Source of the DNA: Takashimella koratensis
Taxonomy: Eukaryota; Basidiomycota; Tremellomycetes; Trichosporonales; Tetragoniomycetaceae
DNA: 64,000 nucleotides
Assembly: GCA_003116875.1 (NCBI GenBank)
Contig: BCKT01000011.1
Coordinates: 310,001 to 374,000, forward strand
Direction of reading: 5' to 3'
Shown: positions 12,901 to 23,692 of the stretch, piece by piece
Position numbering within the stretch: position 1 is the stretch's first letter
How the letters are laid out: each line of letters begins with the position of its first letter
Position numbers and translations under genes: made by a program
Notes under the pieces: model-generated
Seen by the model: the letters and a program-made list of their open reading frames with translations, nothing else
Told to the model about the DNA's origin: nothing
Databases searched by the model: none

Positions 12901-12993
12901 GTAGGAGGTGGGTACGCGGTCCATGGAGGATACGGACACGGGGCGGTAGGTCAACAAGGCCAGAACAGAGCAGCCGGTAGGAAAATGTGGTAA
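6923..12993 (+). CDS. Very large low-complexity protein, function unknown
   Basis: Exons 6923-7676, 7772-8152, 8240-11124 and 11206-12993 join in phase to 1935 residues. I do not recognise a domain with confidence. From N to C: an Ala/Glu/Pro/Thr-rich acidic part; a short conserved-looking block with WGAVGKDGWRPMASLSREFP and TAKEVAEG (genomic 8070-8155); an acidic HRWDDEDEEDDVIDFGDGT block near 8350; a long Pro/His-rich stretch; and a charged helix of Ala/Glu/Arg repeats near 9280-9380, likely coiled coil. After it come Ser/Pro/Thr-rich sequence and a Gly/Gln/Ser/His-rich C-terminal third with runs of Gly. The FPTAKEVAE-type block faintly recalls BAT2/PRRC2-like RNA-associated proteins, a guess only. 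The composition suggests a disordered scaffold or RNA-granule protein. The intron 8153-8239 is 87 nt and free of stops, so its retention would keep the frame. Confidence 0.75.
12741..12840 (+). repeat. Coding minisatellite, Gly/Val repeat in the large protein
   Basis: Imperfect GGTGTAGG/GGAGTTGGT-type units repeat in frame and encode a Gly-Val-rich tract within the last exon of the 6923 gene. Such runs change length readily, so alleles of different length are expected. Confidence 0.6.
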
Positions 12994-14001
12994 AAACCGA
13001 GGGAGTAGAAAGATCGAAAACAAAGCTCGGGCTTTGGTTCGTGTTCAACACCACCAAACATATTGCGAATACGCCAATATTTCATTGAGGATCGTCGTTA
13101 CAGACTACGATCACGACAATCTCTTTGGACTCTTCACCAACAAGTCCATACATCACACCTTCTCACCGCACACACCAGCACTTCCTACGTCCTCACAACC
13201 TACCCAACCTGCCTAACTACCTGCAACCCTACCTTCTATTCTGTTCGTCATCCTTATTCTTCACATTCTCTCTTACTCTGTTTGAACCCGCAACAAACAC
13301 CCACGCACAATTCCCTCGTTCGTTTTTTTTTTTTTTTTTCATTCTTAATCATTCTCGACTCGGTTTTCTACTCGGTTTCCAGTGATCTATGCAAAGTGGA
13401 ACGCGATTTATCCTTTTCCCTTTACTTCTCTGGACTGCTCGGTCACACAAAGATGCCAGGCGATATGGGCCTACTGTCGTACTGCTTTATTGACTACCTG
13501 CCTTGTCGCTTTGCTGCCTTGTTGCCTTGTTGCCTTGTTGCCTTGTTGCCTTGTTGCCTTGTTGCCTTGTTGCCTTGTTGCCTTGTCGCCTTGTTGCCTT
13601 GCTGGTTGTTTGGTTTGACGAGCTTACTAGCTACCTCTCCTCCATTCCACCCGATCTCTCCTTTCACATTGAAGATCTCCTCTACCAGATCCAGATCGCA
13701 GTCCAGTCCAGACCCAATGTGATCTTTTCACCAGCGTCGAGACAAGTGGCAGGTATCGATCCTTTGTGATCCCGTCTGACCAATGTGCAAGGAAAGACCA
13801 CTGATCACTGCACTGGGGATGGTTGGCGCTGGAACCAAGCTCGTCCTCTCACTGAGTAGGGGTAAAGTATAACTCACTTTCTCCCTCTTTTCCTCATTGT
13901 CTCTCTGTCTCTCTTTCTCCTCTACCCCAACACCCCGCTCTCTCAACACTCACCTCACTCTACCGACCCTCTCCCATCCTTCACCGCATCTCCACCTCAC
14001 A
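12994..14001. other. Intergenic region with pyrimidine-rich tracts and repeat
   Basis: This 1 kb holds the 3' end of the 6923 gene, a T run near 13323-13341, an octamer repeat (listed separately) and a C/T-rich leader before 14002. GTAAAGTATAACTC near 13862 is a weak TATA-like element. Long open frames across 13060-13770 are artefacts of the stop-free octamer repeat. Confidence 0.5.
13499..13605 (+). repeat. Tandem octanucleotide repeat, unit GCCTTGTT
   Basis: About 12 head-to-tail copies of an 8-bp unit (GCCTTGTT) are seen. They are perfect in the middle, with single-base variants (GTCG, GCTG) at both ends. Eight is not a multiple of three, so the translated pattern repeats every 24 bases and all plus-strand frames stay open. 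It lies between two genes and has no coding sense. Confidence 0.9.
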
Positions 14002-14493
14002 ATGCCCTCCTTCACCGCTCCTCGTCCCAGTGCTCTCTCGCTCAGCGCTCTCTCTCCCAACGACGACTCTACTCCTACCGCCTCTCCCGGCTTCGCCCCC
14101 GCCGACGGCACTCCCACCACCGCTCCCTTCCCCACCTCGGGGTGCAGCGGCTTCATTCGTCTCCCTGGGGACGCGTACACCATCGCTCCTTGCCCTCACG
14201 CCCCCGAACCCGCTCCGGTCTCATCCACCTCGCCCACTTCCAGGTCGACCGGGTCGGCGCCCAAGCTCTCGAGACACAGCTGCCACCGCGCCAAATTCTG
14301 TCGCACGCACTGGTGTACCGCCTGCAAGCGTGCCGGGGAAGACCAACGTGTCGGGTTCCCGTCCGAAGCTGCAGTCGCCGCGTCGACCAACGTCGCCGGC
14401 CCCAGGGATACGGGGAGGTTTGGACGTGGTCAAGCATGCGCAGGGTGTCAGATTCCCGGAGCAGACTCGCTCACGGCTTGCGCAAAGTATTGA
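14002..14493 (+). CDS. Small Cys/His-rich hypothetical protein, possible zinc binder
   Basis: Single-exon frame of 163 residues, not matched to a family. The N-terminal 90 residues are Ser/Pro/Ala/Thr-rich and look disordered. The C-terminal part concentrates cysteines and histidines: HSCHRAKFCRTHWCTACKRAG, then QACAGCQIPGADSLTACAKY at the end. The Cys-x2-Cys pairs, an HWC-x2-C element and a final Cys resemble a treble-clef or knuckle-like zinc site (inference). The start ATG lies in CACAATGCC after a C/T-rich leader typical of genes in this window. No signal peptide or membrane segment is seen. A second frame (14030-14506) overlaps but lacks a similar Cys pattern. A further 3' exon is possible. 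Confidence 0.5.
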   Translation: MPSFTAPRPSALSLSALSPNDDSTPTASPGFAPADGTPTTAPFPTSGCSGFIRLPGDAYTIAPCPHAPEPAPVSSTSPTSRSTGSAPKLSRHSCHRAKFCRTHWCTACKRAGEDQRVGFPSEAAVAASTNVAGPRDTGRFGRGQACAGCQIPGADSLTACAKY

Positions 14494-14810
14494 TATCCTC
14501 GTCTGACCGTTCTGCCTCATAGAGTCTGACAGAACGAATCTGACCGCAGAAACTGATATCTGGCTTGCTATACATCGATCATCGTCCTCTCCTAATCACT
14601 ATCTCATACGCCGAGCTACTTCCTTCAGACACTATGCACATGTGATGTAATCTCCACCTACTCTTCCCTGTCTGTTTACTATATCAACCACTTTCTAATG
14701 TCGTCTCTCCCTGCCTCCCTCCATTGACTGATCTCTCTTTTCCCTCCCAGCTCAACCGCCTCTTCTCAAACCCTCTCAAGCCCTCTCTTATCTACAATCA
14801 AACCCCCAGG

Positions 14811-16334
14811 CTAGAGCTCGTTCAAACCTTCTGTAGCACGCTCCATCGCCGCCCGTGCCTTCTCAAACCACGCTTCGGACGTCACTCCAACATCACCCAC
14901 AAACGTCGCCGCGTCATGCTCGTGTCTTCCAATATCGCGACCTAGCTCCTCTGCGTCCGCCTCTTCTTTCCACCCGCCGGCGAGCCACGACTTGCCCTTG
15001 TCTTTCCGCTGAAGGATACGCATCGCACGTGCGCGGTCTTCTTCTTTAGGTGAGTTGAGGGAGACAAACATTGCGATTCGCTGATGTGTTGCGATCAGCA
15101 TGACAATACGAAACATCAAGTGACAGAGTGTAGAGGCGATAGTATTGATTGGTGCAAACGACCACTTACAGGAGGAACAGTGACTCTGCCAATCTTGAAG
15201 CAGTACTCGGTCACAGCGACGGAACATACGACTCCACCATCTGGTCGAACATCTCGAGGTCGATGCGAAATCTTCTTTGCCAGGTCAGGCGTCTGCGTGC
15301 CTGATGCCACAGCACTGCCTGGTGCGTCTCCAGATCCTGATGGCGTGGTAGTACCCGAGACCGAAGCGGAGATGGAAGGGATGGGACCCAGGTTACCAGA
15401 CTTGAGCTTGTCGGTAGCTCCGGCTGCAACTGATTTGGACTTGGATTTGGACTTTGATGATCGTCGTTTAGGGTAGATGATGTACTCGGTGATGAGGTAG
15501 AGCCTGGTGCCCGGGTTTCAGTTTCATCAGTAATGGTAGTTGCAAGAATGCGCTACACACTCACCACTTGTCGCCCCAACCTCCAGCGCGAACTTCCATG
15601 GTGTACTCGGAGCCGAGCGGGATCTCCTTAAGGAAGACGTAGTGAGAGGCGCCAAGGGCCATGTACGTCCCCGTAGCGTAAACGGGCGCAAACGCGTCGA
15701 TGCAGTACTTCATTCGTGCTGGGTCCGTGTTCTTCGCATAGCAACTGTAGACGACCATCAGTCTCAGTCTCATCAAAACGAAACACACATCCATCCCTCA
15801 AGGTGAACCACACGACCACAAAGGACCTAAGACCAGCCCGACTCACGAGTTGGACAAGTGCATGTTGTAGTCGCAATCATCAAACAATGCCCTCCGCTTG
15901 ATCTTGGATCGAAGACCACTAATCCCACCAGCCGCTTCGAGCTCTTTCCTCCATTTCTTCCAGTACCCGAGCTTCCCGCGGGTGTAAACGTGGTAGTACG
16001 CCTGGAGAGGGTAGTACCATACCCTCGCGTGCCATGTGAATGGGAAAGACGCGGAGTTGAGGAGTACGAGGAGGAGGAAAACGAGTTTGACTGAGGTGGT
16101 GTCAGAGATGGACACTATAGGCGAAGGGGGGGAGGGAGGGCGCGGAAGGGACGAGACAAGACAAGGAGATAGTGAGGAGGTGGGGTAGGGGAAATGCCTT
16201 AAAAATGAGAAGGTGGACGTACTAGACTTTGGGATGAAAGGGAGAAGAGCGTCAGAACGCTTGCTGAAGAGTTTGGCGAGGACAGATCGCGCAGACGAGA
16301 CGAGCGCCGTAGATGCCTGAGCAATGAATTCCAT
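14811..16334 (-). CDS. THEM6-like membrane-anchored thioesterase-fold protein
   Basis: Exons read leftwards are 16334-16223, 16090-15847, 15744-15565, 15503-15170 and 15080-14811, in phase, 379 residues. A hydrophobic segment (VFLLLVLLNSASFPFTWH) near residues 40-60 is a membrane anchor. It is followed by an aromatic region and the 4HBT-like (hot-dog fold) block: FDDCDYNMHLSNSCYAKN, then SHYVFLKEIPLGSEYTMEVR and GGWGDKWLYLITEYI. This resembles the THEM6/UPF0670 family, thought to be thioesterase-like but with poorly known substrates. A Ser/Lys/Thr-rich loop interrupts the domain before the last strands (VCSVAVTEYCFKIGRVTVPP). The C-terminus is charged. The ATG at 16334 is the first in frame; the triplets upstream are not ATG. 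Catalytic activity is inferred from fold only. Confidence 0.8.
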
Positions 16335-17405
16335 CGCGAGGTGGTATAGCAAGTGGGTGTGGTCGGGGAGGGCAAGTACGAGTCAAGAGTGTCCACAAGT
16401 CGAGGAAAGGCCGAGACGGTAGAGATGAAGGAAAGAGGGACCACTTCGTCAGCTTCTAAATTTGATGGGTAAGATGACAACAACAACAACAACAGCAGCA
16501 GGTAATATATCCATGATGGTCTCGGTGAAGAGGGAGCTAGTGCTGACCAACACCATCGGTCGGCGCATCTCCTCGGTTGGTTGAAAACCTGTACTCTACG
16601 GAGAGAGGCGAGTGATGGCCTTGCCCGTTATACCGTGATGCCGGAGTGACGGGAAAGGGGCCAAGGGAGGGGGAAGGGAGGAGCACATGGAGGAGACGGT
16701 GAGAGGAAAGAGAGGAAAGGACGATATCCCGGTCGGTGATCGCGGCGGAGACTTACCATGGTCAATGTTCGGCGCGTGGACAGAGGATGGGACCAATGGA
16801 CAGGGCCAGGATCCAGGTTGTGCAGTATGATGAATGTCCGTATTCCCCGGGATCAAGCGAGGGAGGGAGGAAGTGAGTGAGCCAAGAGAGCGAGAGCAGG
16901 TTCCGGCGGTTTCGCCAAGGGTAGCGACGGGTGGGCTATGCGTGGGGGTCGACAACGTGTCCTTGGGCTTTAAGGATCCTGAAGCGCTCGAGATCCTGTG
17001 CTGCGAGATGGGAGGTGCGGCGGCGGTGGACGCGCGGTGGGCCAGGGATGGACAAGGTGTGGACGAGGGTAGAGGGTAGAGGGTAGAGGGTAGAGGGTAG
17101 AGGGTAGAGGGGAGAGGGAGGAGGGAGGAGGGAAGAGGAGGGGGAGGATGAAGATTACTAGAGTGGGGATTTTATCAACAAGCAACAAGCAACAAGCGGC
17201 CGCCGCTGACCAAACGAGGCACGGGCCCCGGGCACGTGACATGCATGCGACAGAAGCACATCTGGCAACGTCTGGTCTTGGGGATCCAAGACGGGTCCGG
17301 GAGATGGATGGATGACAGGTCCGGGATCTACGGCATGTCAAGATGGTACAGATGGCTCAGGTGGGGAAGATGGCTCACGACGGCCAACTGGCCTTGGGCC
17401 CTGGG
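16335..17405. other. Intergenic region, no confident gene
   Basis: This stretch lies upstream of the THEM6-like gene and downstream of MED5. It is purine/pyrimidine-skewed, with a heptamer repeat (listed separately) and CAACAA runs near 16479-16496. A donor-like ATGGTAAGT on the minus strand near 16757 could mark a 5' leader exon of the THEM6-like gene. The frame at 16596-16955 (minus) has no recognisable protein character. Confidence 0.45.
17065..17111 (+). repeat. Tandem heptanucleotide repeat, unit GAGGGTA
   Basis: About six perfect copies of a 7-bp unit (GAGGGTA, equally TAGAGGG) are followed by GGGA/GGAG-rich sequence. The unit resembles, but is not, the fungal telomere unit TTAGGG. Confidence 0.85.
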
Positions 17406-20400
17406 CTATCGCAACGAAGCTAGAGCCGACCACCTCGCTTTGACCTCGGCGTCACCTTCGAACGCAGCTACGAGTGAATCTAGCAGTGCTCTCTGACCCG
17501 CTCCTAGTGGTCTCTCCAGTACTCCACCTTCCTTGGTCTCGTTCCCTTTCCCCTTCCTAGCCACTCCACGCACTCCCTTACCCCCACTGGTGTCTCGTTC
17601 CTTTGGCCCAGTCCGTTCCCTCTCTTCTTTCCCACCCCCACCCATTTCCACATCACCATCTTCGTCCTTCTCCCCATCCGCCCCTGCCCGCCCGTTCTTC
17701 CCGGAACCTTCGGACCCCTTCCCTCCACTCTCCTTCTCCTTCTCCCTTTCCCCTTTCGCGCCGGCCTTTGCGTTTGGCTGACCTTTGCCCAGCTGGTATG
17801 TCAATTCCTCGGCCAAGTGGCCGGCAAGCACGTCGGCGAGGTCTCCAACTTGGCCCGCTTCAGGAACAAGGATAAGCGCGTACCGCAGGACTCTGTAAAT
17901 CACTTGCGGCGCCTGCGGGCTAGGTGCTGGTGCTCCATTACCACTGGATGTCAAGGTCGAGCCGGTAGATCCGACTGAACCCAGACCAGAGGTCCCGTTC
18001 TCGGTGTTGAACGGCGACGAAGGGTCAAAGAGCGACGGGAAGACCGCGTCCACTAAGGCATGTATCAACGGTAACGCAGGCGGACTTGTGTCTTGGGCAG
18101 GGTTCTGTCGGTCGAGAGACAACGAGAAGAGAAGAGCGAAGAGTGCTGCCAGCTCATCACTTGTCGAGACAAGCACTGATCCATCGGTCCCAATCTCCGT
18201 CGTTGGTGGGCGAATCAGCTCTGAAAGGATGGTGCTGACAATTCCCGCCGAACCAAGCGACCTCGAGCTCGCAACGACCGCGTCGAGCAATGTAGCGGGC
18301 CATGTCGACGGCGCGAGGTCAATATGCCTAAGCGCCTGCAGCTCGGAGCGCAAGTCAGGGACAATCGTAGGAAGACCAGGAGGTACTTTGGCCTGAACGG
18401 CGAGCGAGTCGAAGCCGGAGCTCTGAAGAACGGGGCCGAGACCGGTCATTGGGTCGAGAACACGGTTGATCGCTTTCTCATTGACAAGGAGTAGAGATTG
18501 AGGGAACGACGAATCGAGAACGAGCGTTTGTAGGACTTCCAAGTGAAGACCTGCCATGGGTCTAAAGAGGCGATGTCAATATTTGGAGGTCACAGAGCTA
18601 GGAGAACTCACCCCTGTCGCTCGATCTCGCTACACAGCCAAGCCACAACTCCGCCCAGCGACCAACTAAGAAGGGGTTGGGAGAAGTACGACAGCCCCGA
18701 TCGGAGCGTGTCTAGGTCGATCAAGTCGCTCGAAGCGGCGATGATCGACTGTTGAATAAGAGTGACGACACATGCGCAGAAACCTTGGGCCGACGAGAGC
18801 CTAGATGCGTGGAATTAGGAATCAGCATATGCGACAATCAAATTCGATAAAGGCGTGACTGTCGCGCCACTTACATGAGGATCTGATCGTCGATACCGTC
18901 TGAGCCAAACTGCGTCTGTGTTAGCAACAACACCTGGAAATTATATGAGTCTTGAACTCACCAACGCCTTGACCCAGCCGTTCATCAGAGATTTTTGGTT
19001 ATCGTTCAGATCTGACAACGCTTTCGCTCTTCGGAAGTCGTCCAACAAATCAGGCAGCGGCAACTATCAAGACCGAATCGACATTGTATCAGCGTGGTGT
19101 TCTCAGACGACAACAAAATCCTCCTCTCCATAATAAAGAAACAAAGTCAACGTACTTGGTGGTGAGCACAGATCGCCTCGGCAAACATCACGCCAGCGCC
19201 ATAGCGAATCAAGTTGCCTTGTGGGTCATCTGCACGCGCGCCCGGGTCGTCAGGTCGGTTCAGAAGTTTGTTCTCGACTAGGGAAAGCAAGTCGGTTGGG
19301 GTGATATATGATGCGAGGATGTTGAGGAGGTTTGGTGATCCGGATAGGTTTTCCAACAGGTTCTCGGGAAGAGTATTAGTTTCGAGTGCCTGAATTGTGG
19401 TCAGTACGTGAAGTGGACGTGAGCGAAAGGAAGCCGTGGAAGAAAGATGAAAAATCGGGTGAGGAAAAACTCACTTGAACGACCTCGGTGGAGAAGGATC
19501 GAGCGGCACCATAGGCTAGAATGATAAAGAACTCCAACGCTGGTATATGAACCTTTGTCGAGCTGGCCAGTCGGTGCTGTCATAAGGATCAGCGCCTGAA
19601 ACATGTACCTTTAATCCGGCAACGGAGAAGGCCACTCACCATCAGCGACTCGGGGTTCGTCGTCGGTGCTTGACGGTTCGCATTGGGAACGAGCGCAACA
19701 AGCGCTTCGTCATCTAACAGCCCGTACTCGATATACCGGCGTACAATAGTCTCGCGAACGGATAGGATGGTCCTAAAGACAAAGTCAGCCCCGGCCATAG
19801 GTAGCCCATTCAAGAGGGAATGGCGTCGTTTTGTTTTAAGGGGGCTTGAACGTACCATCCCTCGGGCTCTGAATAGGATCCGGAATCTTCGCTGGGCTCC
19901 GCTTGAGCAAAAGAAGCAGTGTAGAAACCCATTAGGCCAGAAGATAGCTGTTCCAGCTGCACGTTAGACTCTGTAAGTCGGGCTTCCAGAGCTTCTCGCA
20001 AGTCGGCCTAGTTTATTGGCGGAAATGTTCAGCATTGTAAGGGATAATGACTTTTTGAAGGGAGGTATGGGTCAATACTTACCGGGAAAGGGAACTTGGA
20101 ATCCTCGACTTCTCGCCACCACCGAAGTAAAATCGGAATCTCCTCGACAAAGAAACACCAACCCCTTGTCGCGCCGGATGATCCCGCCGTCCACAGCTCG
20201 AGGGGCTTCATACCCACACTAAGTATCGTGCTCAGCAACGCCGACGGGTCGTTGGTGAGCCCCGGTCCCAGTCGGACTATCTGCATATGATTTGGAGGCG
20301 GGATAGGTGGTCGTGAGCGATAGGAAGGGTTAGATACGCGAGCGTGGGCGCGGTGCGCCTGTTCCACTAGGAATCTGACTGTGTGGGTGAGAGATAAAGG

Positions 20401-21548
20401 GAGGGGGCCAGAAGCAGGGCGGATCATGTCGGCTGGATTGAGAGTAGGCACCACGGCTGATGTTGCCGAGGTTGGAAGGGGTGCGCCGTCGATCACCATC
20501 ATCTGGGTAGGAGCGAGGAGGGTTGGGGCGGTGGTGTCGGGAAGAGGAAATTCGCCTATCATACCGGACAGGCTCTCACGGAGGGGCCGTGCGAGTTCTT
20601 CTGGGAGTTCCGAGCATAATTGGGCGACTTCGAGACCTGCGTCAAAGGAGGGTGGAGGGTCGGCAGGGAGGAGACCAGCCAGCCGAGAAGCAAGCGCGAG
20701 GATGGGGGCAATGACCGCGGTGGTTGAAGAGGTGGACGACGAGGCTGCTGATGAGGAAGAAGACGAGCATAGTCGGATTAGAGGGAGGAGCAGGGACAGA
20801 GCCGGTGCGGACCGTGCCGACGAGTGACTGGCTGTCGGAGGAGCGGATGAGCCCGCTTGTGTCGGACCGGGAATCTCGATGAGAGCAGGGAAAGTATTGC
20901 CGGGACCTAAGCCTGTCGGATGCGAGACAATGATCCCCGAGACGACGGAGACAAAGTCGGTGGATAAATGGTTGGTAGGGATATCATCCGTACTGCTGCT
21001 GCTGCTCCTTGATGCGGGATTGGGTCGTGGATCGAAGAGGAGGAAGAGAAGGTGGAGGGCGAGGGTAGAGCCTGATACGATGTCGGCGAGGAGCGATTGG
21101 GCGAGGTAAGCGAGGAGTAGGGCGGGAGGGGAGGAAGTGCGTGAGAGCTCTAGAAGGAGGCATTCTGAGGTGGGAAATGAGTGTGGTTAGTCTCAGCTTG
21201 TAGGGATGAGGAAGTCAAAGACGAAGAGAGGATGAGGTGATATCGGGCCGAGCAATGGGGATTTGGGCATCTAGCGTACCTGCGATGACATGCTGAGCCC
21301 CTTCTGTACTGTGCGGTGGCTTCTCTCCATCAAACTCGATCCCTTGGTCATTTTCTCGAGATTGCGACTTTTCCACGAGATCCCGAACGAGCCTTGCCCA
21401 CTGTCGCAAAGAAGATGAATTGGTGTGAATATGGGGTCTGGCGGGACCGGATCCGGGATGAACTCACCTTTTTCGGCTGGACAGCTCGGGTGTACGACCG
21501 CTTGATGAGGCCAGCGACGGCGGCGTTCAAGTGGCTTTCCGAGCTCAT
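17406..21548 (-). CDS. MED5: Mediator complex subunit 5 (Med5/Nut1)
   Basis: Fungal tail-module subunit of the Mediator co-activator of RNA polymerase II, nuclear. Eleven exons read leftwards: 21548-21468, 21400-21280, 21164-20083, 20007-19856, 19772-19640, 19576-19475, 19389-19156, 19063-18962, 18909-18875, 18800-18612 and 18561-17406. All are in phase, 1128 residues, very close to the roughly 1130 of yeast Nut1. The protein is almost entirely helical. Recognisable blocks include WARLVRDLVEKSQ near the N-terminus, EEIPILLRWWREVED, RRYIEYGLLDDEALVALVP, and GLSYFSQPLLSWSLGGVVAW. A Ser/Thr-rich linker lies near residue 200. The last 110 residues are a Lys/Glu/Gly-rich disordered tail ending in a short helix. 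The exon at 18875-18909 is only 35 nt. Identity rests on overall pattern and length, not on a catalytic motif. Confidence 0.8.
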
Positions 21549-21804
21549 TGTGGACGACGTGCAGGCTAGCCGGCCGTGGAGGTCGATGTCGACTGGGTGT
21601 TGTCGTTGTTATTGGGAAGAGCAAGTCCAACAAGTCAAGATCAGAGACTCGGGTCTGGATTGCTAAAACCGGGTGTGACGATGAGCACTGCGGGGTGTGC
21701 AATCTAGCATTCGTGCTTATTGGTGGTGGTGACCGGTCACCCCGATACGATCCCTCACTCGTCTTTGTCCGTCTCCGTCTCTCCAACCCTCATCCACAGC
21801 AGTC
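21549..21804. promoter_or_regulatory. Compact bidirectional promoter, MED5 / VMA7
   Basis: Only 256 bp separate the two start codons, so both promoters must lie here or share elements. The VMA7 side is C/T-rich (CTCACTCGTCTTTGTCCGTC region). No TATA element is clear. Promoter status follows from geometry. Confidence 0.55.
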
Positions 21805-22544
21805 ATGGCCACCACCGTCAACCCCAAGGACAGGACTCTCCTCGCCGTCATCGGAGACGAGGTCAGTCAGCCCTTCTGTCTCCCCTGCTACCAATCTCTT
21901 CCCAAGCCGCGTTCTCATTCCGCCTTCCATCCTCCCCGTCCCTAGCTCTTCCATTACCCTCTCCAACTCCCATTCCAATCCCAATACATCTACTAACCCC
22001 TCTCAGGACTCGGTCACGGGCCTCCTCCTAGCTGGGATCGGTCACGTCGACCAGCAAAAGAAGAACTTTCTCATCGTCGATGCTAGTACGTCTCCGTCCT
22101 CGCCGATACGCCGTTCTCTTGTCTTCACGTGTTTGCCGCAGACCGTTGCTGTTCGCTAACTTGCCTTCACTCTATGCCGCTTCCAGAGACACAGACGAGC
22201 GTGATTGAGGCTGCGTTTCAAGACTACACTGAGCGCAAGGACATTGCTATTCTCTTGATCAACCAGCACGTAAGTCGAATTCACCTGAACACCCTACTCC
22301 TTCGCTCGTAAATGTTGCCAATAGAGCAGACACTAATTTGCTTGATCTTGGCAGATCGCCGAGCGAATAAGACCAACGGTCGACCGATATCAGGCTGCGT
22401 TCCCGGCGCTGCTCGAGATCCCGAGTAAAGAGCACCCATACGGTAAGTCCGATATAGGAGCTAACGAATATATGGATGCTGACTATAGCAGACCCCGCAA
22501 AGGACTCGGTCCTCAAGCGTGTCCAGAAGCTGAGGGGGGACTAG
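21805..22544 (+). CDS. VMA7: V-type proton ATPase subunit F (Vma7)
   Basis: Small V1-sector stalk subunit of the vacuolar proton pump, needed to couple ATP hydrolysis to rotation. Five short exons (21805-21861, 22007-22085, 22187-22269, 22355-22442, 22492-22544) join in phase to 119 residues, the standard family length. Diagnostic blocks are [48 protein letters not shown], and [19 protein letters not shown] near the end. The first intron (145 nt) is the longest. The protein stops at GGGGGACTAG. It is tail-to-tail with the SPF27 gene, whose stop is about 200 bp away. Confidence 0.95.
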
Positions 22545-22751
22545 ACTCCCCATCTTCGCTTCCTTCATCACTCCTTCTCTATTCTCCTTCGTTTCTACTT
22601 AGCCGTCTGAGAAGTCGGAACGTCTCAGTAAAGATGTATACATTGTTACATGCCAGTGCTAGTCCGAACGTCTAATCCCAAAGGACCATGCTTTTGACTC
22701 TCCTCCCTCACTTTCCTGATCCAGTCATCTATCCCCTCTTGATTTCCTGCA

Positions 22752-23692
22752 CTAGTGCTTATCCTCGAGCTGCGCGACCTCCTTGCGCAACTCCTCCTCC
22801 TTACGCCGAAGCCCCCTCACTTCTCCATCCATCGCTGCGCACGCCATCTCCAGCTGGACCGTGGACCTGACGAGGTCCTGCCACCGTCCCTCAAGCTTGC
22901 TCAGGTGTGCACCCGTGTCTTCCTGAAATACCCGCCGAGATCGGTTCACCTCCGTCACTTGTTCTTGTACGGCCGTGAGCTCAGTCTGGAGCTCCGAGAG
23001 TTGACCGTTGAGCTGGTAGTTGCGCACGAGCCAGGCGTTGGGACCGTACGAAGAGAGAACGTCGATGTTTTCGTTACTGCATGGTCGAGATGTCAACATC
23101 ATCTGTGATTGAGAGGGTAGATGGGAAGAACAGATCTTGAGGGATGGAGTAAGAAAGTTCGACTCACCGAAGCGCCATGTGACCCTCTCCTATCCGCCCT
23201 CTCCGCTCAGCCTCAGCAAGCTCCTCCACGGAAGCGCCCTTGACAACACTGGGCGGCTGGTACTTTGACACGTCAATACTTTGGATCGGCTCGTTGGCGT
23301 AGTTGGCCAACAACTGCTTCAGCCCCTCGGATTTCTGCGGGATTGCGAAGAAGTCAATCAGCATTGCCCAAGAACTGGGCGATAGAGAGAGAGTGGTCCG
23401 TGGAGATAAGAAGGCAACATACCGTGAATACTTCTGCATCAGGTGGCAATCGCGGGTCATCCGGTGCGACTCGCTTCGTCCGCCCCAGTTCTGCCTCTAT
23501 CAAAGCGATCGCAGCGGCTTTGGTCGCTACAATGTCGAGAGGGAGATACAAGGTTAGTTGGAGCTTGACGACAGATTCGTGGACGGAGAAGACCCGATTG
23601 CTCCAGCTCAAACGCGGGCACAAGAACTCACCGGGATCCTCTACTTGCTTGTCGTAGTATGGAAGCGCGTCGATGTTGGAGGACGATGCCAT
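22752..23692 (-). CDS. cwf7: Pre-mRNA-splicing factor SPF27 (BCAS2/Cwf7 family)
   Basis: Component of the Prp19/NTC complex of the activated spliceosome, nuclear. Exons read leftwards are 23692-23632, 23526-23423, 23334-23168 and 23076-22752, in phase, 218 residues against about 225 in animals. The N-terminal IDALPYYDKQVEDP, then AAAIALIEAELGRT, then the Tyr/Pro-rich linker IDVSKYQPPS, then SSYGPNAWLVRNYQLNGQL, are in family order. The C-terminal 90 residues form an acidic/basic coiled coil (TELTAVQEQVTEVNRSRR onward) used for Prp19-complex assembly in homologues. The last acceptor is at 23077-23078 (ATGCAG). A nearer AG would disturb the conserved NENIDVL block. Confidence 0.92.

Noticed and set aside
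13063..13770. Several open frames encoding Leu/Pro/Cys/Val repeats
   Set aside because: They are produced by the stop-free octanucleotide repeat and flanking C/T-rich non-coding sequence.
16596..16955. Minus-strand frame with Ser/Pro-rich content
   Set aside because: No family sense and no matching splice partner; it may be part of a 5' leader.
17065..17111. Interpretation as an interstitial telomere
   Set aside because: The unit is 7 bp (GAGGGTA), not TTAGGG, and ordinary housekeeping genes flank it on both sides.
18612..18909. Apparent frameshift between two MED5 exons
   Set aside because: It came from a misread base on first pass; re-reading the line shows exons 18909-18875 and 18800-18612 join in phase.
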